A DNA stretch of 64,000 nt from Macrostomum hystrix (lineage: Eukaryota; Platyhelminthes; Macrostomidae). Shown here in pieces: positions 20,063 to 32,700 of this stretch. Under the pieces are notes generated by a model. That model made no database searches and was not told where the DNA came from. It saw only the letters and a program-made list of their open reading frames with translations. The position numbers were made by a program, and so were the translations under genes. Every line of letters begins with the position of its first letter. Position 1 is the first letter of the stretch. The stretch is taken from NCBI GenBank assembly GCA_950097015.1, contig CATNEN010000007.1, forward strand, positions 9,053,001 to 9,117,000. The letters are read 5' to 3'.

Positions 20063-23000
20063 ATGGCTACGGATCCGAAGCCCACGCAGCAGCAACCGGC
20101 GACTGCTCAGAATGAAGAGGCACCACCCAGCGGCGGGGAAAACTCGCCCGGCCAGGACTCCTCTCAGTCGTCGGCAACGGCTGCGGCCAAGTGCGTGTAC
20201 ATCTTCCGAAACGGCGACGTCTTCGCGCCTTCAAAGAAATTTGTGCTGAACCGACGTCAACTGCGCGATTGGGACGTCTTTCTTGAGCAGGTGACAATGT
20301 CCGTGAACCCGCTGCGCGGCGCAGTGCGCACCATCGTCACACCTAAGCGCGGCCGCAGACGAGTTCAGGACTTGGACAGCTTTGAGGACAAAGGGCACTA
20401 CGTGGCGTTGGCCAGGGGCGAGCGGTTCAAGCCCGTGACGTGAGCGACGTGGCTTTCGAGAGCTTTTTTTCAGACTTTGAACTGATTCTCTTAAATAGCA
20501 ATGGGAAGGAGGCTTGACAGAGGCTAGAAAAGTGCTCCCAACGGAATAGAAAAAAGCTTCTAACATGAATTCTTCCCCGAAGGTTTTTTCTGATAATATC
20601 CCAAAAGTTTACAAATATCTTGTCCTTTTTTCGAGGAGTCTTAGCGAATTCAGTGAGACTAAGGTCAGTACTTAGTCAGTTGAATCAGTTAAAATGCGTC
20701 GTAAAAACGATCTTCAAGGTCAATGTCACGCAGAATAATACTCGTAGTAATACTAGCTTATAATATTTGCACATCATTTGGTGTCGGTTGACCGCAGTCA
20801 CCGAGGAGACAATTCAGCCCATTGAGTACACACGCACAAAGTTGTGCAAAACTGCCTTGACTTTCTCATCGTCAGGCAGTGTACACTCACTATGCCTTGG
20901 AGGTTACTTGTCCTCAAGGGCGTGAATTTCACGACAAGCCCCCAAGCCTTCTCTCAGCGGCTGCGCTCCAAATGAAGGTGGCCTAGCCGCGGAATTGAGC
21001 TCAGGGACCTTGGTGCGAGAGGCAAGCGCATTAAACGCTCTGCTACTCACCCCTTGTTTGCTAAGTCGCGCAGTCAGCTGCTAATGTTCATGTCTGCGAA
21101 TCCCGTCTTCCAGCTACGTGCCAGAGGCCGAGGTGGGAGTCAGCGCTAACGGAAACCACGTGGAGTGGAACGGCGCAGGCACCTCTCCCACCGCATCTCC
21201 TAGAAGGCCGATTGGGGGCAACCGGATTGTGCTGGAGCCGGTGAGTTCACTTTTGTGATATGGTTATTCTGGTTACCAGTGTTCTGCCTTTGTAGTAGGT
21301 TGCTAGAATAAGCAGTAACTGGACTGGTTGCCCGCAGATCCTGCCGGTGGTGCACAATAAGAAGCTGATGTCTGTGCAGCCCCGATTCGGCGCCAAGATG
21401 GACGTCATCAGCTCCCAGTCAAAGGCAATCAGGTAAGTGGCTGACGAAGGCTTAATAACAGGTGCACAGAGCGCCTACATACTACATTTATTTTACGCTT
21501 GCAGCTTTTGATACCTGTTCCATAACCCATCTATAGGGTGTACCGCAACGGCGATGAGTTCACGCCGGCCATCATCGTCATGTTGCGGCCCTCCGAGCAA
21601 GTCAGCATGGAGGTCGTGCTTCGTGCCGTTGAGGAGCGAGTGGTGCTACCGAACAACATGGCCATCCGGAAGTGAGTGCTTTCCGTTTAATTCCATATGA
21701 AAAATATTTGTAATAAATAAATACTGGACGGATCCAGTTCGTTTGGTCCCATCATCCGTATATCATTAGCTGTATCCGTCTAGTCCATTGGTTTCGTAGC
21801 TCTTGGCTATCTCACAGTTATCTTACTCGTATAATCGTAGTTGCTCTGGGACCTTGTATCCTTTCATACTTGCAAATTTACCGTTGACTAACGATAAATT
21901 GCTGCTGTCATTTATGAAGGGCAACTTAGTGATCGATTAGTAATCATTGCCTGTCAACCTGAGGATTAGAAATAAACAGGGTTCCCTTGGCATTTGCTGG
22001 GGCCATATATTGTATGGATGTACCCGTGCAAGTGTGTACTTGTCTCGTACGTATTCTGAGCTGCTTACAATTAAATCGAGCAAGTCCTAATAAAACTTGC
22101 TTTGCTCTTCGCAAAACAGGCTGTTTGACATCAACGGTCGCCGTGTCCGCGAACCGCAGGAGCTGCAGCACGAGAAGCACTACGTGGCGGCCGGCCACGA
22201 GCCCTTCCTTTCAAGGCCGTACGGCCAGAAGCTGCCAGTGATTATCATCGGCAAGGCAGAGAGAAAGTGAGTGGACCTTTTCTGGCTCTAAAATTGATGT
22301 CCATTTGTGCAAAAGTACTTGCAATCAAATAATCCCGGTCAATAAAATTCCATAAGTCTGGCATCTGCATTATTTAGTATATTGGACTAGCAATTGGTGC
22401 CCCTTTAATTATTGAGCTTATTGAGCGAGAAAGTGCATGTTTTCAAGGACTAAAATAAGCTTATGACATCAGAACCATAGTTTTTAGTAAATCCTAAAAG
22501 TATTGGTTTAGCAAAAAAGCATTAAGCGGCATTTTTGAAAAATATACTATGAATTGAAGAGCTGTTCGTATATACGAGCCTGGATAATGTAGCGAACTTT
22601 TTTAATACTTTAATACTCTTTCTGTAAGTCGAAAATAGTTCTTTGCAAACGACTTCGTCTTTAAAATGTACTTCAGTGACAGCAGTGGATGGTAATTTTT
22701 TTATTTCAATACATTTTAATAGAAGTCTTTCTGTTTTACTCTCTGTTACTTTCATTTGAAAGGTTCGTCTTTATTGCGAATTCAAAAGAAACCTTTTTTC
22801 TTTCAAGAACCGCATGCCTTTCCTCAGCTTTCCTTTGCTCCATCAACTAAAGCGAAAATTTATATACTCGTACCTCGTAGTGTAGTAACGCTATCAGCAT
22901 TTTGAATTTGAATTCAAATCAATCAATTGAAGAGAAAATCAATCAAATTGAATTTACGAATCTCCGTTCAACAAAACTGCAGGTCAACCATCAAGTACCT

Positions 23001-25508
23001 GTCTCAGCCAATCACACCGGAGAAGCATTCGTCACGGAGGTGAGTAGCTTTGCTGTTTAGCTGATTGAGCAGTTGAAGAGTTTGACGGCAGTGAATAAGA
23101 CCAGCTTATTTGGCTATTGCATGCATTGTAGAAGCAAGCCGGAGACTCAGCAGGAACAGAAACCAACAGAAACTAACAAGAGCGATGGAGCCACCAAGGT
23201 GAGCATACTCAAGGAATTCCATGTCTATAACAAGGAAATATGGGTTGTTCTAGGTTATTATTGTTATCTGAAGCCTGTGTATCCAGTGTATTTGGACGCC
23301 CCGATGTTTTGCCAGACCATTTCATATGTGACTTTGAGTCGGCGGAAAATCTGATGTTCTTCCAATGCTGTGCTCATGCTAAATAGCTCATAAAATCGCA
23401 TTCTCCCTCGAAAAAAGCGGCACGAAGCGGACGAGTTTTACGAAACCGAACCTGGCGAGTTCGGCAGCGAGGGCGGACAACCACCTCGGCGACGCGACAG
23501 CGATAGAGTCTCCGTTGAGGAGGTTTGATGGACGCTATTAGAGGAGTAGCGACTGAATGCATGACGGACTCTTAGAGACATGCGCTTTGTAGCTTTTAGC
23601 ACAATGGAATAAATCTGCGAATTTTGTTAGGCGCATAGAAAGTTAGCTGGGGCGATTCTCTGAACCCGATCACATCTACGTGGGTTGTGGCGACGGCTCT
23701 GGTGTCATCTGCTCAACGCTACATCTTGATTCAATGCCCACAAGAACTTACTTTCGATTCAGTACTAAGTGCACGGTCAAACAAGTTTTTCTCCGGAGTT
23801 CACACAATGAGCATGCACCGCACTGCGCATCGCATGTCGTGCACCTGGTTTTGGCCCTTCATTGTTTATTCTTGTATACAAAAGTAGCCATATACTTTTT
23901 GCTACGCTTCCACTTTAGTAGAAGTTTCCTAGAATATGCTTCTTGGCTTTTTGTCCCGCTTGAGAACAAGCAGCCGCTCCGGGAGCGGTCCACAGCGCCC
24001 CGTCATTCCGCAACAATCAGTCGCTACCCATCCCGCCCGAAGGCCGAGAAGGAGAAGGCGGCCGGCCAGATCCAGGCCAGCATCCGCGGCTTCGAGAGCC
24101 GCAAGGCGGCCGCGGAGAAGCAGGCGGGCGGCCCGGTTAGCATCAAGCCGGAGCCCGCCAACTCAAAGGCGAACAAGCAGCCGGCCAAGCAGCAGCCCAG
24201 CAAGGAGGAGAAGGAGAAGGCGGCCAGTGCTATTCAGAGCAGCGTCAAGGGCTTCGAGGCTCGCAAAGTAACTGCCGCCAAAGTGGCCCAGCGACCTATT
24301 GAGTTGCAGAATGACCCGGCCAATTCCAAGAAGCAGCGGCAGCAGCAGCAGCAGAAGGCACAGAAGAAGCCGATGACGGAGGAGGAGAAGGCGGCCGCCA
24401 AGTCCATCCAGGCCTCTGTGAACAGCTACAAGACTCGTAAAACTGTCGCCAAGCAGGAGGCCAGCAAGGTTGCTGTCGGCGGCGGCGGCGGATGAGCCCA
24501 AGCTCATCCTTCCACGCCAGTTCGCTTAAACCCAACCACCGACCCGTGTCCACAATGCGCCTTGTCCATAGACTGATCCCCAAAAATAAATTCTCAGCCC
24601 AATCCTCTCTGGTAGGTGTTCGCGCCCTTGGCCTCGCAAGCATTTCTCTCTAACTACCTTCCTCTAGGGGAGATAACAGCCGTGCTCTGTGTGGCTGCAT
24701 GCAAAGCTAAACTCGCATTGCACTCACAATTTTAACTAAATGACAGTGGTTTTTAACATCAGACTAAAAGATATTTTGTGTGCTAGCTTTAACAGATTTT
24801 ATATCGTCACATTCATGCGCAGGTGCAGTCTAACAACTTTAGCCCCGTAACCAACCACCGGGGTCAGCAGCACCAAAACGGCGCCACCTACAGAGCGCAG
24901 CCCAAGCAGGAGACTGAGAAGCGCAGCTCGGAGGATGGCCACGCCAGCAGCTATGAGGTATTGCGCCATTGCCACAGACCCTCCAGTTCCTAAGCCACCG
25001 ACTAACAGATGAACAATGCATTCTAAACCAATTGATGAAGCTAATTATTATTCCTCTAAAAGGCTCATCCATTCTCTTTCACGTACATTCAACAAATCGA
25101 TCTTTAAACGTTTTTTAATGTCTAGTTACTAGTGTTGACCACAACTAGTAACACCGCTAGTAACTAGTTACTAGTCTAACTAGTAGCTAGTCTAACTAGT
25201 CTAGCTAGTCTAACTAATAACTAGTAACACTAGTAACATTAGTAACACAACGCCGCTTGACAACCAGGGTTTCCTAGACATTTGAAAACAACCAGACCCA
25301 ACCAATCAGGTTTCAACTCGGGGTTGCTGCAGGCAATTCTAGGAAGCCAATCTGAATCATAAGCGTTTCACTTCACAACTTCCAGGACCCGATCTACCAT
25401 CAGGCGGCCACGAAGATCCAGGCCTCCTATCGGGGTTACAGAACCCGCAAGCAGATGCCGCAGATACGGCAGCAGCAGCAGCAGCAGCAGCAGCTCAGCA
25501 GTTGGTGA
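20063..25508 (+). CDS. DCDC2: DCDC2-like tandem doublecortin protein with IQ motifs
   Basis: Exons: 20063-20439, 21114-21240, 21338-21432, 21537-21671, 22120-22266, 22983-23039, 23132-23198, 23418-23522 and 23971-24495 (TGA), all phase-consistent, about 544 residues. The first doublecortin domain has CVYIFRNGDVF, VFLEQVT, GAVRTIVTP and GHYVALARGERF. The second has IRVYRNGDEF, MAIRKLFDINGRRV and KHYVAAGHEPF, then PYGQKLP as in DCDC2. Three IQ-like motifs follow (IQASIRGFESRK, IQSSVKGFEARK, IQASVNSYKTRK). Two further phase-0 exons, 24823-24957 and 25386-25508, add a fourth, better IQ motif (IQASYRGYRTRK) and a poly-Gln end, implying an alternative C-terminus. Doublecortin domains bind microtubules; DCDC2 is ciliary; IQ motifs suggest calmodulin control. 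The ATG at 20063 is the first in frame. The exon 8 acceptor is weak. Confidence 0.88.
20785..21055 (-). mobile_element. tRNA-derived SINE family 2, in DCDC2-like intron 1
   Basis: It matches 54365-54597 in order: TCAGGCAGTGTACACT, CCTTGGAGGTT, CCTCAAGGGCGTGAATTTC, CGACAAGCCCCCAAGCCTTC, GCCGCGGAATTGAGCTC and the CGCTCTGC head. On the minus strand this gives an A-box-like GCAGAGCGTTTAATGCG, while the B box has decayed (GAGCTCAATTCC). Confidence 0.75.
24585..24590 (+). terminator. Polyadenylation signal after the short DCDC2-like end
   Basis: AATAAA lies 90 nt after the TGA at 24493-24495. It supports a transcript ending here, upstream of the two extra exons. Confidence 0.55.
25120..25255. repeat. 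ACTAGT-rich palindromic low-complexity tract
   Basis: Irregular repetition of CTAGT, ACTAGT and TAGTAACAC over about 135 bp, able to fold on itself many ways. It lies in the intron between the last two DCDC2-like exons. Confidence 0.8.
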
Positions 25509-26731
25509 GTTGAAAGTTGCAATTTCTCTTCTATAGATTATCCGACGCAATTTTTATTGCCGACGCAAATTCGCATTTCAGACTGTCGCGGCCTCCCAGT
25601 CACTCCTCTGATGCAGAAGCAGATTTTGGTTAAAATAAGCTAGTTTTTTCTCCCGAATCCTCAGTGTAACAAATTCCAAATGATTTTGTCGCCTTACCTT
25701 TCCTTTGTCTTTTATTAACTTTAGTGCTGCATGTTGTCGGACAACTTCAAATAGTTTTTGTGAAGTCTTTGTTTTTAATCTTCGCTAATTATTATCTAGC
25801 TTGATTGCCGATGATACCTGACTTCACAAACCTCAGTAGCCCACAGCTAGTGTCACCCGAGATACAAGATTCGTTCACTCTTTTCTCACCCGTTGCAAGA
25901 CCTGTACTGCTTACTCAATAGAAAATTTCTAATGAGAATTGTGAAACACCAGAAAAATACACCTGCCACAGAAAAATATTTTCTTTTGCTATTTCCGCAA
26001 CTTACCAATTTACCTGTATGTTCGCGTACAGTAGGTTCCCACAGTAACCAGCCAACTCTGCTTCACTGGTTGACACTCTGATCTGCAAGTTTTCAAGCCC
26101 GATACTTAATGCTTTTAAGAAAGCAATCAGCGATAAATACAAAGCAGCTCAGATAGTTGTGAGCTGAGTAACTCGGCCTCACTGAAAGTTCCTTACGAGA
26201 CTCAGCGGGTTTGTTTTGTTTTTATCATGGAACAACATTTTGCACAAATTTGCGGCACAACAGAACAGAGTAGCGTTCACGGGGAGCACACAGTTTGCGA
26301 GCAGAGTGATGAGAGCAGAGGGGGAACTGTTAGGGAATGGATATACATGTCAATGTGAAGCTTTAAGCACAGACAAAAATAGAAGAGCCAATTTTTTAAA
26401 ACATGAAGCACTGAATACTTGCCAATGATCCTACCGTGGCGACAGACAAGTGGGAAAAAAGCTGCAACAACAGGCGAGGAGTGACAACAGAGGGTATCAC
26501 GAAGGTGGCGCGATAATCACAAGTTTGACTTTGTTTGCACAATCCGTTTGGGATTTTGGAGTTCAAAAACGTTTAATTGGTCATAGAAAATAAGGGAAAA
26601 TCTAAATCGAATCCGGGCACCATTGTACTGGGACTTCTTCGTGAAACTGTGGCTGGACTCGCAAATTTAGTAATTTTCGCAAAATCGGTAATTCTTCACT
26701 GAATAGTTTTTGTGAGCGCAGACACGGCTGA
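25509..26731. other. Gap between convergent genes
   Basis: No exon seen. The right part is probably the 3' UTR of the PLEKHG7-like gene (minus), with ATTAAA on the minus strand near 26575. Confidence 0.5.
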
Positions 26732-29700
26732 CTAAATCCGCCAAGGTCGGTCGCGTAGGCAGGAGCCGACGCCTGAGCAGCTCGCACCGCCACGTCCGCT
26801 GCCGCTGCTACCAGCGCCGCCACCGACGCCCCGAGCTTCCATCGGTGCCGGAGGTGGGGGAAAGTCAAGCTGGTCCTCGTCGATGATTGACAGCTGCCGA
26901 CCGACGCCCAGGTCAGTGCCGATGACACCGACGGAGGCTGAGCGCTCCTGGTGCCGGTCCACCGGGGAGTCTGAGTCCGGGCTAAGGTCTACCTCTCGCA
27001 CGTCGCTGGATGACCGCGGCCGCAGATCGATGGCCAAGCTGAGGTGCTGCTTGCTGCTGCCGCCGCTGCTGCCAGCTCCGCCAACGGCTCCTGCGGCTTT
27101 AATGTCCAGAAATTTGTTTGGTAGCTTTTGCTGCTGCTGATGCTGATGCTGATGCTGCTGCGGCAGAAGAAGCGACGGCGCCTGCTGCGAATGAAGCCCC
27201 GGTGGATCCATCGAGTGCAATGTGGGCGACAGGGGCGGCGAGAAAGGGCCGGTGATTTTCACAATGTAGCCAAGCTCGCGAACTGCCGAACCTGCCTGCC
27301 CCAGCTCGGTGGGTTTTCTTGGCCGTCGCCGCGGAGGCACCGGCGGAGGTGCTGACGTTCCCACAGCTGTTGCCGTGGCAACTGGCGCCGAAGTTGTCGT
27401 GGCGCCTCGGATAAGAGTTCGGCGAGCGGCTGCAGCGGAGGCCGCAGTTGTAGCCGCCAAAGAGGATGATTGGCGGCGACCGATGGCGAGGCCCCCACCA
27501 CCACAGGCGGTGCAGGGCGTTGTTGATCGGACCGGTCTATCATCGGGGTACTCCTCGTAGTCATCATACTCGGCTTCTTCGTCTTCATCGCTTTCGCCGC
27601 CGTCTACTCCGCGGTGCCGTTGATGTAGCCGCTGCATCCGGCTGATGAGGCGGCTCTGTTGCCGGCAAGCCGACCGCGGCTGCCCACCTGGCTGCTCTGC
27701 ACCGCTGACGCCGACATGACCGCTAGCACCGCTACCGACTCCGCTTCTGACGGTCCGAGCAGTGACGGTGGTGCCGCTCACGGCACAGCCTCGGCTGCGA
27801 ACGCCGCCTCCACCAGCGCTGCTGCTGGCAACACCGCCGCCTCCAACAACTCCACCGCCACTTGCACCATCGCCAGTGGACATTGCCAGGCGGGACTTGA
27901 GCTTCTCCTGGAAGCGCTGCTGCGACTGCCGCAACTGGTCAAGCCAAGTGACCTGCGCGATTGTTTAAGAGTTTAATCACCAACAATTAAAGCATTTTTC
28001 TGGTCGGATAGTCGCAGGCTAAAATATTTGATTTAACAAGAATTAGTACAGAGAGGCTTGTTACCTTCTGCTGGTCGGTGGCCGTTTGCAGCGTATAAAC
28101 CCCGATGATCTGCTGGAACCGGCTGATGTGAATTAGGACGAATGCGTGCTTCAGTCCGTTCGCTGAGGGAGAATGTGAGTGGGCTGAATATGCGTAGGAT
28201 AGACTTGGAATGCCATAAACACTTTGGGCTGTGTTTGCATCTAGGTCTTCAGCGCAAATTCAACCAAAAGCGTTGCTAAGTAAACCGAGCAGTTCTAGGC
28301 AAAGCTTCGTGGCCTTAAGCACTTACAATACCATTGAGAATATTTAAGGACAAGCTTAATAAAATAGATACGGAGACCAAATGAACGAAAAGCGGTGAAG
28401 GTTACACCACAGTGAAATCTGCCCGCCTACTACGAGGTGTAGTTACTACGCAGGTCGGGCTGCCAGTCAGAGAAGGAGCAAACGGACCTCAGCTGTGCTT
28501 TTTGCAGTCAAGAACGGTACAACACATTTTTGTGATAGTAAAAACTGCAGGATCACATGTAATCCTTTGTAGAACTAGGAATGAGTAGCTCTCACGAGAA
28601 GCTGTGCCTCACAGTTCGAAAAAAGCAGTGCAGTTTAATCACCGGCCACCTATTGTTAGTAAAGCATAGCCAAAGCTCGCCTCGGCCTCAAGCAGTGAAG
28701 AGGCGTTCAAACTCAGACAGTCATAGAACTTGTGTATAATATATTCGATCGTGTGACAGTAGAGACTGGCGGTCTAACAAGTTGGATGCGAGTCAAACTG
28801 TTAAGGAAAACTGTTCACCAGGGAAATGAAGTGAACATTGTTAAGGTCCGGTCGTGGGCAGGGCTCGTGTTGCATGCTTCAAATCTTTCTTTCTAGTCGC
28901 ATGTAATCTCAACTCTATTTTTCTACTTCACGTGTGTTAAAACTATGCTTGTGCGGTCACTTTATGTTGCATAAAAACAGTTTTAGTGTTTAGCAGTGGT
29001 GCTTGAGTCTTCGAACGGTTTTAGTGCTAGTAAACTGTTTGGGATTCGAAAACCGTTCTGCGACGTTGGTAGATAGTTTCATGGCTCGCATTGTATACTA
29101 TCTTACGATCACGCAAATTATAACCTCATGGCTTGTACTCTACGGGGTCTAGTTCAGCTGCTAACTCGGGCCCGATAGTTCAATTGGTCTTGGTTATCGG
29201 CGACCTTCGGTACCTGTGCCAGCCACGGCAAGCTGAAGGGCCAGTCAACAGGGGAGGGCAACACAACAGATTGCGGTGGGCGGCTGAAATTGTGGAAAGG
29301 GGACGCCGTCGCACTCCCACCTGGTCCCTGAGACGGGTTAATGGCGGTGCAGTCCAGGACGCAATCTATTATAAATGATGTGTCGTGCAGCACGAGACTG
29401 TCTGGAGGACGGGCGGAGGTAATTAATTGCAGAGTAAAGTCAGCTGTAAGCCAATGTACGAGCATGTTTTCTCTCTCCGCAATGCGGTCAGCTGACTTTT
29501 ATCACCACCTAGAACCGATGATAGAAGTCTCAATAAGTCGAGTACTAAGAGAACAAGCAACGATGAGTTTATGATTCTAAAACTTAAAGGTGACATCGAA
29601 TTCTACAGAATCGCTTCGAAAAGCGTTTGGCAACAAGATGCTCAGAATATTCAACAGACGATGAACTAATTAGCGCTAACTGCGACCAATGTGATTTGAT

Positions 29701-32700
29701 TAGCAATTTCACCGAAACTGAGTGAAATATGATCAACTGTCTAGTGCGACACTGTAAAGAGATGGTAACGCCTTGCGCTCTGTGAGGGTCTGTTGCAGCG
29801 GTGGTCTAGCGGGCGTCCTTCAGTTATCTCTGATTGGCTAGCTACGCGTACTTTAAAATTTTCGTTCACAAAAACGCAAATTTATAAAAAAATGTGTTTA
29901 TTACTTAGGTCTACAAGGTGGCACAATGCGACACTGCTAGAAACTACAGCGAGACTGGTTGGATTTGAGGTGCGCGTAGCAAGGAACTCACATTCACGTC
30001 CGAAAAAAAACTAGCTAAGCAGGACATGATAGGACGAGATACTTATGGCTCTGAGCAGGGGGTCACCTCATGTGAGAAGCAAAAATGTCTAAGCGCGCAC
30101 TAGGGGGATTACGAAATCTAGCACGAAAAAATCATGAAAACTAAAAGACGTCCCAGTATAACTAGGTCAGGACTGAAGACGAAACCACAGGACTGTAGAT
30201 TCGCTGCGACTTTGCCTCGCTTTATTCGCGACTAATTTTCTCTTTATCTTTCTACATCTGAGTGCCTTCACCCCTGACCGCTTCGGGTTAGAGTCAGGGA
30301 CGTCTCGCAGGGCCCGGAGACCGGCTCGAGGCTAGCCAGGTCCCGGACTTACTGGGCAGCAGGCAGGTCTTATAACTGCCACTGGAGTAGCCGGACACTG
30401 GAACAGGTGCGTGAGAGCGTCGGGGCAGAGACCCGCTGAACGTTAGAGATACTTGGTGATTTCACAGCTCGGCTGTGCACTGAAATTATCTACTGATGCA
30501 ATCGAATCAGCACTGCCACCCGACCTGGTGGGACAGTGCCCCTCGATAACGACATTGAAACTCGTATGTTTTTAACTCGGCGAGGTTTGCCAACACATGA
30601 AAATGGTAAAATGGAGTTGAAAAAGCAAAAAATGGAACTTTCATGGTAGACACACAAACACACACAAACTAACAAACACACGGGTTCATCTCGCCGCAAC
30701 AGACCCTCGCCCAGGATTGAATAACGGAATGGGAGATGTTTTTATAATTCGTCCTTCCATAGATATTGAAAAATACAAAACTGTAAGTAGGAGAAAGAGA
30801 AAACATTTAGGGCATTTACAGGTTAAAAAACAGCGCGAATTTCTGTCATTCAATAGTGACAAGAATCCAACCAGTCATGTTAAACAGCTAATAAATTCTC
30901 GGTATGATCATTTGTGCTTGATAAACGGAAACTTGTAAGCCACCATAATGAAGGGAGAAAACTTATGGTTGAAAGCCGCATTTATAGGCCATATTTTTGC
31001 GTTCCCGCCGCTCTTACCGTTGGCCTCCACGAAGCCGATGTCATGAATGCTGAAGCGGTCCAGCGCGATGGGCTGCCGGTGCACAACCAGCAGGGCGCCC
31101 TCAGTTGGCGAGGCCGAGTACGCGGAGCTTTCCGAGACAGAGCGCTGAGGGGCGGGTCGGTGTCGATGAGGCCACGTGTATCATGCTCAAAGGAAGCTCA
31201 AAGTCTCTCAGCTCTTTGAGAAGTACTCATCCTTCTCGCACTGAAGCCATGAGGTATAAAGCTGCTCGGATCCACTCACCTTCTTGGGCGGCTTCTTGAC
31301 CTTCGTCAGCAGGAGAATGTCGTCGAACAGGAAGCAGTAGATTTCCACGCTTCGGTTGGTCTCTGCGGTGAGTGTGATCAATTTCTTTAAAAATCAGCTA
31401 TGAACAACACGTCGAATTTCTTTATTGATATGCATTCGATATGCACGATAAGTCTGACGAAAATAAACCACCTGCTTGGCAACATCGCTTCAATACAGAC
31501 TCACTCACCGACCAGACTGAGGAAGCCCTCGTGCACCAGCTGTCGCTTGGGATTAGCGATGAGCTTCTCACAGGGCTGGCTGCTCAGGCTGCTCTTGAGG
31601 AAGTCGGGAATGAACACTTTAGTTTCTAGCTCCGTGATTGGCGGCCAGATCAACTGCTGCTGAATGTTCTGAAGGCGCTCAAAGTTTCTCAGCCACTTCA
31701 GCTTGTCTTCGAGGCTCTCTGCAAAAGCGAGAGTTTCACTGGAATTGATTGCAAATAATTTTGAGACAGGAAAAACCTTGCTGCTTTCTTCATCTGAGTA
31801 ATCTGGACAACAACCCCACGCCCTGTAACCACCTCCCCATGAGAACGATACCGGCGTCAGAAGTCGTTATAGAAGCGTTTGAGTCGTTAGAGAAGCGTTT
31901 GAGTCGTTATAGAAGCGTTTGAGTTGTTTGAGAAGCATTTGAGTCATGTAAGAAGCCTATAGATAAGTAGAAGGATGAAAGTTACGCCTAGCAAAGTCGG
32001 CTAGGTTGAAACAAGTCTCCCTGTGCTGAGATTAGAACTCTGGATCTTTTAGTCAGAAGTCCGAAGCTCTAACCTCTAGGCTAGAAGCTCCCCAGGCTAG
32101 AAGCTCCCCAGGCTAGAAGCTCCCCAGGCTAGAAGCTCCCCAGGCTAGAAGCGTATGAAATGACTCTAACGCTTCTTGCCACAGTGCTGATTTCATCAGC
32201 CCTCACACTACCAGCAAACTGCTTAAACTCACTCAGCGAGTTCTCAACGCGCTTCAGATTCTCGGTGAGTAGCGCCCTGCTGCTGTCCTCTGCCGTGTAG
32301 CGCCGAATGCTGGCCAGGAGCAGCGGCATCTTCGTGCAGTGCTGCATCGGCGCCACCAGCAGGTCGGCAATCTTCAAACGATGGCAGCGCGGGTCCTGCT
32401 CGCACCACTGGGGAATCAAAAAGTTTGAGCAAGGATGGGTAACTTACAGCCAAAAACTTAGCAGACGTCCAACCCGGCTGTCGTTCACTATCATCCCTCG
32501 AACTTTAATGTATCTCCCCCCACATTTTCATTTTCCAAACCTTTTCAAACTCGGCGAACTGCTCGTGCCGCCGCAGGATCTCCAGGTAGGTAACGGCGCA
32601 GTGGTAGTTCAGGCAATAGTTGTGAAACACTTCACCGTCCTTAGAAGTCAGAATCCACTGAAGCGATTTTTAGTTTAGATCGGTACATAGGGAAAAGTTA

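Noticed and set aside
26883-27976. Plus-strand frames opposite the RhoGEF tail exon
   Set aside because: Shadows of the GC-rich, low-complexity minus-strand exon; the minus frame continues the PH domain through a proper acceptor.
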